From positions 434,001-498,000 of the forward strand of contig JADDOH010023117.1 of assembly GCA_016648135.1 (NCBI GenBank): 64,000 bases of DNA, written 5' to 3'. This document shows, piece by piece, positions 35,611 through 44,699 of the stretch. The position numbers and the translations under genes are program-made. The notes beneath the pieces are model-generated. The model did not search any database. It saw only the letters and a list, made by a program, of their open reading frames with translations, and was not told where the DNA came from. This DNA is from Agrypnia vestita. Lineage: Eukaryota; Arthropoda; Insecta; Trichoptera; Phryganeidae. Each line of letters opens with the position of its first letter. Position 1 is the first letter of the stretch.

Positions 35611-36005
35611 AGGCTTACGACTTATTATATACCTGGCTAAAGTGATCACTTTGCACAATGCATAGTTTACCAATTATACCCACGATTTACCATCAAATCT
35701 ATCAAATCTTCGGAAGTTGTATATATATGCTATTTATATAACCATTATTTTATATTTTATACCAAGTTTCACGTTTTACTTTGACTTACGCTAACGCCAT
35801 CTATAGTTGATATTTATCATCCCCGTAAATCAGTATATACACGTCGCCGCTGGTAATGAGATTGACTACAGTGTGAAGCAAAAAAATTTCCGTACTTACT
35901 TTTCTATATAAATATCTTCGCCTCTGTGAGATATCTGTAATACATAATCTTGATTAATGACAATCCCTCTGGAGACAAAAATTCAGTGAATGTGTTCAGT
36001 TGAAA
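35611..36005. repeat. Family F element, rearranged copy
   Basis: The left part in plus orientation has GGCTTACGACTTATTATATA, GGCTAAAGTGATCAC and AAATCTATCAAATCTTCGGA. The right part in minus orientation has ATATCTTCGCCTCTGTGAGA, TAATCTTGATTAATGACA and GGAGACAAAAATTCAGTGAA. The halves face each other as expected for a foldback. It lies immediately upstream of the DDE relic. Confidence 0.55.
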
Positions 36006-36182
36006 ATACTAAAAAAATAATAAATATTTTTTTGTCGAATTTATTATTAATATCATTATTTCTTTACGCCGCATTTAAATAACCCATCTTTTTTTAATAT
36101 TCCAGTTCAGATAATACGTACGAGACGTACTTATCGACTGTTAAAACTTCGAAAATGATAGGTAATTAATTAATTATTAAAT

Positions 36183-36285
36183 TATAGAAGTCCCACAGAG
36201 ACACAGTTATATGTATGAGAAACATGTATGGAAGTCTTCATAGTGTGGCCACTTATCGCCTGTATAAGCTGTTTTAAGTGATTCA
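36183..36285 (+). repeat. Family F core fragment
   Basis: It contains GAAGTCCCACAGAGACACAG, TGGAAGTCTTCATAGTGTGG and CACTTATCGCCTGTATAAGC, a diverged version of the family F core and following segment. Confidence 0.5.
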
Positions 36286-36289
36286 GTAA

Positions 36290-37155
36290 TTGTGTTCTTA
36301 GAATATACAAATACAAATATTGTTAAAATATAAACTTGTCTATAAAAGGAGTTAAAAAATTGAAAATAATAATTTTCAGGCGTATTCTAGCGTATATGTT
36401 AAAAATTAAGATAAATATCATATACACGACCCCGTGCCGCACCCAAATAGATTGACAAAATTCTATATTGAACTTAGTTATTAATTATACCTGATGATGA
36501 GAGGTACCGCTCCTCTCTTAACTATAATAGTGATACTCAAATATTGTGTGTAGTACAAAGTTTAAATAAAAAACTATATTTTAAATGGTTATATTTTTCC
36601 CAAGGAATCATTTTTTGTCGTTCAACGAAGAACTGAAGTAGCACTTGTAACATATTTCAAGTTACCCTCATTATCTATTGTGCGCACTGCTGACGGAACG
36701 TGACCACCGAACGCGAGGAAATGCCTGAGTCAGATGTGAACCCTGGGCTCTGAGAAGGGACTGACGTCTAGTGGCATTTATACAATCATCGGAGAACGCC
36801 GCACTTTGAGAGGGCGCTGGTTTTTAGCACCATGAGGCCGTTTCACACGATTCATGAGCATTTTGTACATAATTCAGTATTTTATTCAACCATATTTGAC
36901 TACTGCAGGTAGACAGTAACCTCATACATTACTTCTAACTTTAAGATTATCTCAAACACACGTTCACTAACAACACTACCAAATGACGCAAAGAGTTATG
37001 AGATATAAAAAGCAAAAAAAAGCGTAATTTTCTGTGCAACAATGTCCGTCACTAATGCTATGAAAAAGCTACACTATGCCAGATGGTGCTATTTTCACAG
37101 CAGTAATTCGCTGCCTACACATGTATATTGAATACTCAATATAATAATTCTCTTC
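36290..37155. other. Intergenic, no gene seen; more complex block at 36690-36860
   Basis: No gene recognised. The block at 36690-36860 is richer in G+C and of balanced composition, but shows no open frame or motif that I can assign. Confidence 0.4.
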
Positions 37156-37157
37156 TA

Positions 37158-37681
37158 CAGGGTTATTTGGAAAACATTAATAACCTCGCAGGACTAAATT
37201 CCTGCCTTGATTATGGGTCGAAAATGTTCAAGCTATTTTGACCTAATATCAGTAGTTATGGAGTGACATCAAAGTTTTTTCAATATTTCTGACTTATTTT
37301 TTGTAAAACATTGGACTATTACTACATTTACTTATATCGAATATGAAAAATTCATTCCCTTTAATAAAAGTCAAATAAAATAATAAAAACCTTCGAATTC
37401 CAATTAGAAAACATTTCAATTGGAATTTTTTCAGGGATTTTATCATTTTATTTAACTAGTATTGAAACTAATGAATTTTTCGTAATCGATATAAGTTACT
37501 GTAATGATAGTCCAACGTTTTACAAAAAAGTATGTCAGAAATATTGAAAAAAATGCAAACTTTGATGTCGTATATCTCCATAACTATTGATATTAGGTCA
37601 TGATAGCTTGAACATTTTCGACTCGTAATCAAGGCAGAAATATAGTCCTGCGAGGTTATTAATGTTTCCCAAATAACCCTG
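37158..37681. mobile_element. MITE-G, complete 524-bp foldback with TA duplication
   Basis: This is the best copy of the family. It starts CAGGGTTATTTGGAAAACAT and ends with the reverse complement (ATGTTTCCCAAATAACCCTG), flanked by TA at 37156-37157 and 37682-37683. The arms, roughly 250 bp each, pair almost to the centre, where AATTCCAATTAGAAAAC and CAATTGGAATT mark the turn. TA duplications suggest mobilisation by a Tc1/mariner-type transposase. It has no coding capacity. Related copies lie at 11.76, 14.92, 26.60, 44.14 and 45.52 kb. Confidence 0.85.
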
Positions 37682-37689
37682 TATATCAA

Positions 37690-38139
37690 GGTGCATTTTT
37701 CGATAACACTTGCACATTGACTAAAAATATTGTCATTACTTACCCATCACTTACCCCCCTCCCCCCATTCAAGTTAGGTCCATGCTAAGATACGGATGCT
37801 GTGCGTCATTGCAAATTGCTCGAGACTCGGACGTTTATGTAAATTGTCGGAGCGGTGATGCATCGCAACGGAACAGCGAAAAATTTAAGTGGACAGTGTG
37901 TGTTCTAAATTTTATTATTTTCTGAGCAAGTAAGATATTGGAAGACAGGAGAGGTTCGCAATTTCGAAATTACTTCCAAAAGTGCTGCATATCTATCAGT
38001 GAAATATAAATGTAAATAGTCCTGTAAATGTAAGATTTATAGGACGATTTTACGCTTCTATTTCTTCCTAAATATGGTATATATTGTCACGGTTCTAAAT
38101 ATGGTATATAACTTATCGCAATTTTTTAAATCACACTAT
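37690..38139. other. Intergenic, no gene seen
   Basis: No coding feature. A moderately GC-rich part at 37780-37880 is unassigned. Confidence 0.4.
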
Positions 38140-38610
38140 TTCATAATATATCACTCGTATATGAACTCGTTATTATCGTTGGGTAAAACGTATTTATTAT
38201 TCACTAGAACGGTCCATCCAATTCTTGCTTGTAATAGTCGCATAGATTTATCTCGTCACTTAGGTATTTCGCTTTACTTATCGCTTCGTTTATCTCACGA
38301 CTGGCCACTCTGACCGACGCCTCGCGGCGATCTAGATCCGCGCTAGTTATACCTACAAACTCTGGCTTTATCGAACTACGTACGTAGATTATTCTAGCGT
38401 TTAGGAAAAGTTTCTCGTCGCTTCTAGGCTGTTCTAGTCACTTGTAGAATTTTCTAGCTAATTCCAGAGTGTGGTAGTGTGTTCCAGAATGTATTGGAAG
38501 GTTCTAGAGGTTTCAATGTTATTGTCGTCATTGATATATTACGAGGGATTCGTACGTAATTTCTTTTGCCATTTCGTTACAATATGTTGCGAGATGTAGC
38601 GACTTAACTA
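38140..38610. repeat. Long dispersed repeat (family L), copy 1
   Basis: It shares ordered landmarks with 62.64-63.90 kb: CACTCGT..TAT.AACTC with ATCG(C/T)TGGGTAA, CACGACTGGCCA, TCGTCGCTTCTAGGCTGTT, and GATATATTACGAGGGATTCG followed by CATTTC(G/A)(G/T)TACAAT. It is non-coding and diverged. It may derive from an LTR or Penelope-type element, but no frame supports that. Confidence 0.55.
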
Positions 38611-39274
38611 TGCTCTTAAAAAAGAATCGCAGATAATGTGATCGTTTTTCGTTTATTTTGTATGTATGTATTTTTGTGTATGTATGCTTGTTTTGTGTGT
38701 ATTTTTTTCACACCTTTATAGATTTGATAAAAATGACGTTACGAAGCATTTTTAATTTTATAACTTATTTTGTTACTGGTTTACGCAGACACGATAATAC
38801 GCAAAAATATATTTATTACACATTTTTACATTTTAAATAATGATTTTGTGTAAAATCCATTAAACATATATTTTTTTTACTTAACAAACAACTGGAAAAC
38901 AATATAGGTATCTTTTGTCTCAGGCCAGCCAAATTCGTCGTTATCCTTAAAATATCGTGCAATGATTAAACGAGTTCTAATCGTTTAATAATTGCACGAT
39001 ATTTATTGCACGTAATCGTACGTGTACATAATTGAACATTGCGATTAATCTGAAAATCATTAATGCGATCAATCTTCATAGCAATGTTCTGCCATCACCA
39101 ACTGTCATATATTATATTCAAGAAAATATTCTACATATTTGTCTAATAACAAATACAGTAGTACCCTTAGTACTCTGACGTAAATTTAGAGTTACGTTAT
39201 TTTCCTTTCCCTTCCTTTCTCAACCTTTTTAACTTAAATTAGGTACTTCTTTTTATAAAAAATATTGATTATAA
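38611..39274. other. Intergenic; 24-bp hairpin at 38950-39004
   Basis: The segment 38950-39004 forms a hairpin with 24-bp arms (left arm begins AAATATCGTGCAATGATTAA), one mismatch and a 7-nt loop. The remainder is AT-rich with TATG-type simple repeats near 38660. The last part, AAAAAATATTGATTAT at about 39256-39271, matches the repeat at 56.72 kb that the mariner pair interrupts. Confidence 0.55.
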
Positions 39275-39276
39275 TA

Positions 39277-40563
39277 TTAGGTCCTTTCATATGAAATTGA
39301 CGTTTAGTATGGGAGGAACATAAAGCCGATTTTTTTTTATTATAATATATTTATTTAATCAAAGTATGTACCATTGCTATCTATGCACTTTTGCCATCTC
39401 ATAGGTAGTTCATCGATCTCTTTACTAAAAAAACCATTCGGACGGGAATCAATAAAATCTTTGAAGGCGGTTTGAACTGCCCCATCGGAGTTGAATTTTT
39501 TCCTTTGCAAGAAGTTATCCAAATTTCGAAAAAAATGGTAATCTGTTGGGGCAAGGTCCGGAGAGTACGGTGGATGTCTTAGACATTCCAATTGAAGCTC
39601 CTCTAATTTGGTAGCCGTCTGTTGTGCAGTGTGTGGTCTAGCGTTATCATGAAGCAGCAGTGGCCTAGAGCGATTAACCAGCCTCGGTTGTTTAGCAGCT
39701 AGCTTTTCCATCATGGTTTGCAGTTGCTGACAATAGACATCTGCCGTAATCGTCTGGCCAGATTTAAGAAAGCTGTAGTGAACGACACCAGCACTAGTCC
39801 ACCAAACGCTCACAAGTAACTTTTTTGGAGTCAATTTTCGCTTGGGGCATGGTTTGGCTGGTTCGGCAGGGTTCAGCCATTGCGATGAGCGCTTCCGATT
39901 ATCGTACAGGATCCACTTTTCATCACAGGTAATGATTCGATTTAAAATCCCTTCATTATTGTGCCGGTTGAGTAATGCAACGCAGCAGTCAACGCGCGTT
40001 TGTTGATTTGCTTCACTCAATTCGTGAGGTACCCACCTTTCAAGCTTTTTCACCTTACCAATTTGCTTCAAGTGGATTAAAACAGTTTTATCACTAACAC
40101 CGCAGCCTGCAGCTAACTCGGATGTGGTTTGCGATGGATCCGCTTCCACAATAGCCTTCAATTCTTCATTATCAACTTTGGTCTCCGGCCGTCCACGGGG
40201 CTTGTTCTGCAGGTCGAAATTTCCAGAACGAAAACGTTGGAACCAAAAACGCACTGTGTTTTCTTTTGCGGCACCGTCGCCATACACATCATTAATCCTT
40301 CGAGCCGTTTCTGCAGCACTGGTGCCACGGTGGAACTCGTACTCGTAAATAACGCGATATTTCAAGTTTTTCATTTTGTAAACTGAGTGACGCAAAGAAA
40401 AAAACAATTGAGGAAAAAACAAATGAATTATAATTTTCAAAACACAAATACATGAGTAAATAGCTGTATAAATTTGGATTTGGAATTCCTAACCAAAGAG
40501 AAGATATTTGAGATCAAATTTGCCAGTACGGCAAAACATCAATTTCATATGTAAGGACGCTAA
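39277..40563 (-). mobile_element. mariner element, cecropia type, copy 3 (Mar-3)
   Basis: This is a full-length element of about 1287 bp on the minus strand with an intact transposase frame. Its terminal repeats are slightly altered compared with Mar-4. The outer end reads TTAGGTCCTTTCATATGAAA with TTGACGTTT, and the inner end reads TTAGCGTCCTTACATATGAA with an extra base. These changes may weaken transposase binding. TA flanks both ends. Confidence 0.95.
39355..40374 (-). CDS. mariner transposase, intact frame (Mar-3)
   Basis: 339 codons from the ATG at 40374 (MKNLKYRVIYEYEF) to SNGTYFD. An in-frame TTG upstream would add 22 residues, but mariner proteins are about 345 residues long and start like this, so I choose the ATG. 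The N-terminal third is the paired helix-turn-helix DNA-binding region (AAETARRINDVYG, ENTVRFWFQRF, then PRGRPETKVDNEELKAIVEA). The linker carries WVPHEL at about 115. The catalytic DD34D triad is Asp151 (TCDEKW), Asp243 (LLHDNARPH) and Asp278 (APTDYHFF), with 34 residues between the last two. YSPDLAP is present. No stop or frameshift is visible, so activity is possible. It differs from Mar-4 by Pro, Glu and Pro near the C-terminus (SRPNGFFSKEIDELPMRW). Confidence 0.95.
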   Translation of the reverse strand: MKNLKYRVIYEYEFHRGTSAAETARRINDVYGDGAAKENTVRFWFQRFRSGNFDLQNKPRGRPETKVDNEELKAIVEADPSQTTSELAAGCGVSDKTVLIHLKQIGKVKKLERWVPHELSEANQQTRVDCCVALLNRHNNEGILNRIITCDEKWILYDNRKRSSQWLNPAEPAKPCPKRKLTPKKLLVSVWWTSAGVVHYSFLKSGQTITADVYCQQLQTMMEKLAAKQPRLVNRSRPLLLHDNARPHTAQQTATKLEELQLECLRHPPYSPDLAPTDYHFFRNLDNFLQRKKFNSDGAVQTAFKDFIDSRPNGFFSKEIDELPMRWQKCIDSNGTYFD

Positions 40564-40565
40564 TA

Positions 40566-41849
40566 TTAGGTCCTTACATATGAAATTGGCGTTTTGCCGT
40601 ACTGGCAAATTTGATCTCAAATATCTTCTCTTTGGTTAGGAATTCCAAATCCAAATTTATACAGCTATTTACTCATGTATTTGTGTTTTGAAAATTATAA
40701 TTCATTTGTTTTTTCCTCAATTGTTTTTTTCTTTGCGTCACTCAGTTTACAAAATGAAAAACTTGAAATATCGCGTTATTTACGAGTACGAGTTCCACCG
40801 TGGCACCAGTGCTGCAGAAACGGCTCGAAGGATTAATGATGTGTATGGCGACGGTGCCGCAAAAGAAAACACAGTGCGTTTTTGGTTCCAACGTTTTCGT
40901 TCTGGAAATTTCGACCTGCAGAACAAGCCCCGTGGACGGCCGGAGACCAAAGTTGATAATGAAGAATTGAAGGCTATTGTGGAAGCGGATCCATCGCAAA
41001 CCACATCCGAGTTAGCTGCAGGCTGCGGTGTTAGTGATAAAACTGTTTTAATCCACTTGAAGCAAATTGGTAAGGTGAAAAAGCTTGAAAGGTGGGTACC
41101 TCACGAATTGAGTGAAGCAAATCAACAAACGCGCGTTGACTGCTGCGTTGCATTACTCAACCGGCACAATAATGAAGGGATTTTAAATCGAATCATTACC
41201 TGTGATGAAAAGTGGATCCTGTACGATAATCGGAAGCGCTCATCGCAATGGCTGAACCCTGCCGAACCAGCCAAACCATGCCCCAAGCGAAAATTGACTC
41301 CAAAAAAGTTACTTGTGAGCGTTTGGTGGACTAGTGCTGGTGTCGTTCACTACAGCTTTCTTAAATCTGGCCAGACGATTACGGCAGATGTCTATTGTCA
41401 GCAACTGCAAACCATGATGGAAAAGCTAGCTGCTAAACAACCGAGGCTGGTTAATCGCTCTAGGCCACTGCTGCTTCATGATAACGCTAGACCACACACT
41501 GCACAACAGACGGCTACCAAATTAGAGGAGCTTCAATTGGAATGTCTAAGACATCCACCGTACTCTCCGGACCTTGCCCCAACAGATTACCATTTTTTTC
41601 GAAATTTGGATAACTTCTTGCAAAGGAAAAAATTCAACTCCGATGGGGCAGTCCAAACCGCCTTCAAAGATTTTATTGATTCCCGTCGGAATGGTTTTTT
41701 TAGTAAAGGGATCGATGAACTACATATGAGATGGCAAAAGTGCATAGATAGCAATGGTACATACTTTGATTAAATAAATATTTTATAATAAAAAAAAATC
41801 GTCTATGTTCCTCCCATACTAAACGCCAATTTCATATGTAAGGACCTAA
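40566..41849 (+). mobile_element. mariner element, cecropia type, copy 4 (Mar-4)
   Basis: This is a full-length 1284-bp element on the plus strand with an intact transposase frame and canonical terminal repeats at both ends (TTAGGTCCTTACATATGAAA, 29 bases identical between the ends). It is the only copy here with both an open frame and two unaltered ends, so it is the best candidate for an autonomous element. TA flanks both sides. Confidence 0.95.
40754..41773 (+). CDS. mariner transposase, intact frame (Mar-4)
   Basis: 339 codons from the ATG at 40754, starting MKNLKYRVIYEYEF and ending SNGTYFD, the normal size for a mariner transposase. The enzyme cuts the element at its terminal repeats and inserts it at TA. 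The layout is the same as in Mar-3: two helix-turn-helix units in the first third, WVPHEL, then the catalytic Asp151, Asp243 and Asp278 (DD34D). Near the C-terminus it carries Arg, Gly and His where Mar-3 has Pro, Glu and Pro (SRRNGFFSKGIDELHMRW). Mar-2 reads SRPNGFF and Mar-1 SRPKGFF at this place, and both have ELPMRW. The Arg and His are therefore probably private to this copy, while the Gly is the common form. Whether they affect activity is unknown. An AATAAA overlaps the stop region (TTAAATAAAT). Confidence 0.95.
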   Translation: MKNLKYRVIYEYEFHRGTSAAETARRINDVYGDGAAKENTVRFWFQRFRSGNFDLQNKPRGRPETKVDNEELKAIVEADPSQTTSELAAGCGVSDKTVLIHLKQIGKVKKLERWVPHELSEANQQTRVDCCVALLNRHNNEGILNRIITCDEKWILYDNRKRSSQWLNPAEPAKPCPKRKLTPKKLLVSVWWTSAGVVHYSFLKSGQTITADVYCQQLQTMMEKLAAKQPRLVNRSRPLLLHDNARPHTAQQTATKLEELQLECLRHPPYSPDLAPTDYHFFRNLDNFLQRKKFNSDGAVQTAFKDFIDSRRNGFFSKGIDELHMRWQKCIDSNGTYFD

Positions 41850-41851
41850 TA

Positions 41852-42055
41852 TTTGTATAAATCTACTTTTATCCGATTTTTTTTCACCAACATGTTTCAG
41901 AAATTACCATTCCATCATCAGGGTGTTGTATAACTGTCAAAAAATTCGAATAAAATATCTTTTGTTCTTTGCTTTTAAAAATCATTTGAAAAATTATTTA
42001 AAAAATATTATTACTGATATATAAAATATAATTATTCGAAAAAATTTTATGTTTG
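41852..42055. repeat. Dispersed repeat R1, copy 1, interrupted by the mariner pair
   Basis: This segment matches 56742-56935 in order: TTGTATAAATCTACTTTTAT, ACCAACATGTTTCAGAAA, CCATCATCAGGGTGTTGTAT, TAACTGTCAAAAAA and TCTTTTGTTC. On the far side of the mariner pair, about 39256-39271 (AAAAAATATTGATTAT) matches the sequence just left of this repeat at 56.72 kb. The mariners therefore sit inside an older R1 copy. Confidence 0.75.
41885..41925 (-). ncRNA. Hammerhead-ribozyme-like motif in R1
   Basis: On the minus strand CACC precedes CTGATGAT, then GGAA, a loop and TTCT can form stem II (three Watson-Crick pairs and a G-U). GAAAC follows, then ATGTT and GGTG, which can pair with the opening CACC as stem I. 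The ACATGT after GAA is self-complementary, as in minimal hammerheads that need a dimer. One extra base (T) separates CTGATGA from stem II. The same arrangement recurs at 56772-56814. It is not tested. Confidence 0.45.
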
Positions 42056-42741
42056 CGTTGGCTGTGTTTGTTCGTTTTTTCTTTGTTTTATAAGACGATG
42101 AAAACATTTTAATTACGATCATTATTCGCTACATCTTGATGTTTTCTTAGCAGACAACCTCCAATGAACCTGAAGTCGCGTACCTTTTGTATGAACTCGG
42201 TGTGACTTTATCCTTGCTGGTCCCACCTATATCGTAGCTATCGTATTACTGTATTCAATTTATAGTCTCGCTTCTCATACCATGCGACACGTACGTGACG
42301 TGCAAGTTATTTACAATACGAGCCGTACATGTGGCGAATACTCGCATGCCTGCATTCATGTCTAACTTCAAACTGTCGAGCAGTTTCCTCCCTGTCACAC
42401 TTCGCCACTGGCAGCGTGGATCGACCGAGCGCACGTTTGAATTTACTTCCAGCTCGGCACTTCACCGAAACGGCGAAACGTGCACTAGTTTAAATCCGTT
42501 GATTTTGACATTGCTTTTGACTCGTTGGTTGTGATTTACGTGCGCCGCTCATCATACAACGTAAACGGCATGAAAATTGTATTTTTCGAATTTCCTGACT
42601 GAAAATTGCATATTTTTGATATCAAACTTTGATTTGACAGTTTTTTAATAATGCCAACATTATTAATGCGAATGCCGAACTACTCCCTCGTCAAGTTTTA
42701 ATGATGTTTCTTACAAAATCCAAAATAAGTAAACATTTTTT
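42056..42741. other. Intergenic; GC-richer block at 42290-42560
   Basis: No gene is supported. The block at 42290-42560 carries an incidental 79-residue open frame without known domains. Confidence 0.4.
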
Positions 42742-42905
42742 ATCAAGATATATCATAGATGTCTCATAGAGACAAAATTATATTCTTTATGGGAAAGTTG
42801 GTCTGGAAGTCTTTGGGTGTTTATAGGGCTTACGACCTATCGTACGTACTGGCTTAAGTGATCAATATACACAATGTAACGTTCACCATTTCCACCCTTG
42901 ATAAA
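42742..42905 (+). repeat. Family F element, half copy
   Basis: It reads ATCAAGATATATCATAGATG, TCTCATAGAGACAAAATTAT, GGAAGTCTTTGGGTGTTTAT, AGGGCTTACGACCTATCGTA, GGCTTAAGTGATCA and TGTAACGTTCACCATTT in order, matching 8766-8930. The inverted right end is not evident. Confidence 0.6.
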
Positions 42906-43286
42906 ATACCACATCTTTATATATCTAAGTCTATCTAGTTAATATTTCAGTTTTACAACCAGTTTCACATGTATGTTGTAATTAGATGTATTATTAATTA
43001 TAAATTGTTCCGTAGATTAGATTAGATGTAAATATGTAGGTTATTATGGATAGTAGATAGATTTAAGAATGAAAATGTTAAATACTAGTTAATTTACTAA
43101 CTGTAATATTAACTAACTTAAGAAATAAATAAAATAAAAAATAAAAATACTTCTGAATAATTTAGAAGCTTTAAAAATAAAAAATCATTAAAAATAAATA
43201 AAACCTTTTGCTTAATAAACAATTAGATTTATCGCGTAGCCCAATTCTAGATATTTTCCCCTTACAATTAACTACAACCACCCGTG

Positions 43287-43324
<38 letters not shown>

Positions 43325-43410
43325 TAACCCCCACCAAAGTTCACGTTTTGTCTCATTCTTCCCTTAATGTTTTCTGGATTGTTTGTGATTATTTTTTTTA
43401 GTTAATATTC
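42906..43410. other. Intergenic with (CT)n microsatellite at 43289-43321
   Basis: AT-rich sequence with no gene. Bases 43289-43321 are an uninterrupted CT dinucleotide run of about 33 bp. Confidence 0.8.
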
Positions 43411-43452
43411 AACCCTGATGAAGGCTCAGCTATGAGCTGAAGCAAGTTGGTT
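43411..43452 (+). ncRNA. Hammerhead-ribozyme-like motif
   Basis: AACC precedes CTGATGA, followed by A and a strong stem II: GGCTCA (43423-43428), loop GCTA, TGAGCT (43433-43438), five Watson-Crick pairs plus a G-U. Then GAAGC stands where the core needs GAAAC, followed by AAGTT and GGTT, which pairs with the opening AACC as stem I. The order and pairing fit the small hammerhead variants of Penelope-like retroelements. The A-to-G change in the conserved GAAA makes this copy probably inactive. It lies just before ATAAATTTGTG and may mark the end of a retroelement fragment. Confidence 0.5.
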
Positions 43453-44138
43453 AAAACTCAATAAATTTGTGTTAAACAAATAGTTATTTTATTTAAAGAT
43501 GACAATTAGGTTCTGACGGCGCTGTGTACGGAAACCACGTGTGATTGGATTTCGCAGCGCGCCTGGCGTCCCGACGCCGACAACGGTGAACAGGTTTCGA
43601 CGCCGCGGAAGTCTAGAACCGGAATCAACCGCGCACAACTTGAACGTCGCTGAAGCACTCTGAACTCGCGTTCGGAACCACGCATGTATACAGTAACAAA
43701 CCACCAAAGCTTTTGGCTCAGACCAACAAAAGCTACAGAAATACTCCTCGATTAACATTTTCAACAAGTGGATCATCGCTCGTATTATATAATTTTATTT
43801 GTAAACTGGTAGTAACGTTCAGTGATGTGCTTTTATTTTGAAAAAGCGGCAACGGTTTAAGAGATCAAATGTGTGTGGGAATGGAAAAGCAAAATGTATC
43901 TAAAATAAACACTCATTAAACAATATTAATCTGAGGAAAAAACAGATTAATATCGATCATATTGTGATACGATCGGCCGTTTTCTGAAATAAAAAATATT
44001 GCTATTTCTGTATTTTGACAGTTATGACATGTATAACATTGTAATGCCGCCAATTTTGACGTTTTATGCAATCAGTCAGAAAGCTCTAAAACATAAGCTT
44101 TCTAATTGATTGAATTCATTAATTTCAAACCTGTCAAA
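43453..44138. other. Intergenic; GC-rich block at 43500-43740
   Basis: The GC-rich block at 43500-43740 follows directly after the hammerhead-like motif. A minus-strand open frame crosses it (43489-43776) without recognised domains. It could be part of the same unknown element. No gene is called. Confidence 0.4.
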
Positions 44139-44696
44139 CTTAATAACCTCGCAGGACTATATTTCTACCTTGATTATAAGACGAGAATGTTCAAGCAACC
44201 ATGATCTAATATCAATAGATATGGAGATATGCGGCAAAAATGCAAAGTTTGCATTTTTTTTCAATATTTCTGACTTATATTTTGTAAAACGTTGGACTAT
44301 CATTACAGTAACTTATATCGAATTTTAAAAATTCATTCCCTTTAATACAAGTCTAATAAAAAATATAACCTTCGAATTCCAATTGGAAAACACTCCAATT
44401 GGAATTCTGCAGGGTTTTTATCATTTTATCTAACTTCTATTGAAACGAATGAGTTTTTCGTAATCGATATAAGTTACTGTAATGATAGTTCAACGTTTTG
44501 TAAAAAATAAATCAGAAATATTGAGAAAAAAATACGCTTTGTAAATATAAATAATAAAAATAAACTTTGATGTTGCATAACTCCATAACTATTTATATTA
44601 GGTCATAGCTGCTTGAACATTGTCGACTCATAATCAAGGCAGGTATATAGTCCTGCGAGTTTATTAATGTTTTCCAAGTAACCCTGTATTAGGTAT
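44139..44696. mobile_element. MITE-G copy, left terminus lost
   Basis: It starts within the left arm (TTAATAACCTCGCAGGACTA) and runs through the central turn (AATTCCAATTGGAAAAC, CCAATTGGAATTC) to a complete right end (TTTTCCAAGTAACCCTG) followed by TA. The arms pair over roughly 250 bp. The first 20 or so bases of the left terminus are missing. Confidence 0.75.
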
Positions 44697-44699
44697 TTT

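Larger units (their letters stand above)
39277..41849. repeat. Head-to-head mariner pair: 2.57-kb palindrome
   Basis: Mar-3 (minus) and Mar-4 (plus) abut at their 5' ends with only one TA (40564-40565) between them. They are bounded outside by TA at 39275-39276 and 41850-41851. The two 1.28-kb arms are nearly identical over their whole length, so the region is an almost perfect inverted repeat without a spacer. The simplest history is insertion of one mariner into the TA that flanked the other. The outer ends are both 3' terminal repeats, so the pair could behave as one composite element (inference). Confidence 0.9.

Noticed and set aside
39355..40440. 361-residue mariner protein starting 22 residues upstream
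   Set aside because: The upstream start is TTG and the extra residues are hydrophobic and not typical of mariner; the ATG giving 339 residues fits the family.
43289..43321. CT run as a functional GAGA-type promoter element
   Set aside because: A pure dinucleotide run without a nearby gene is more simply a microsatellite.
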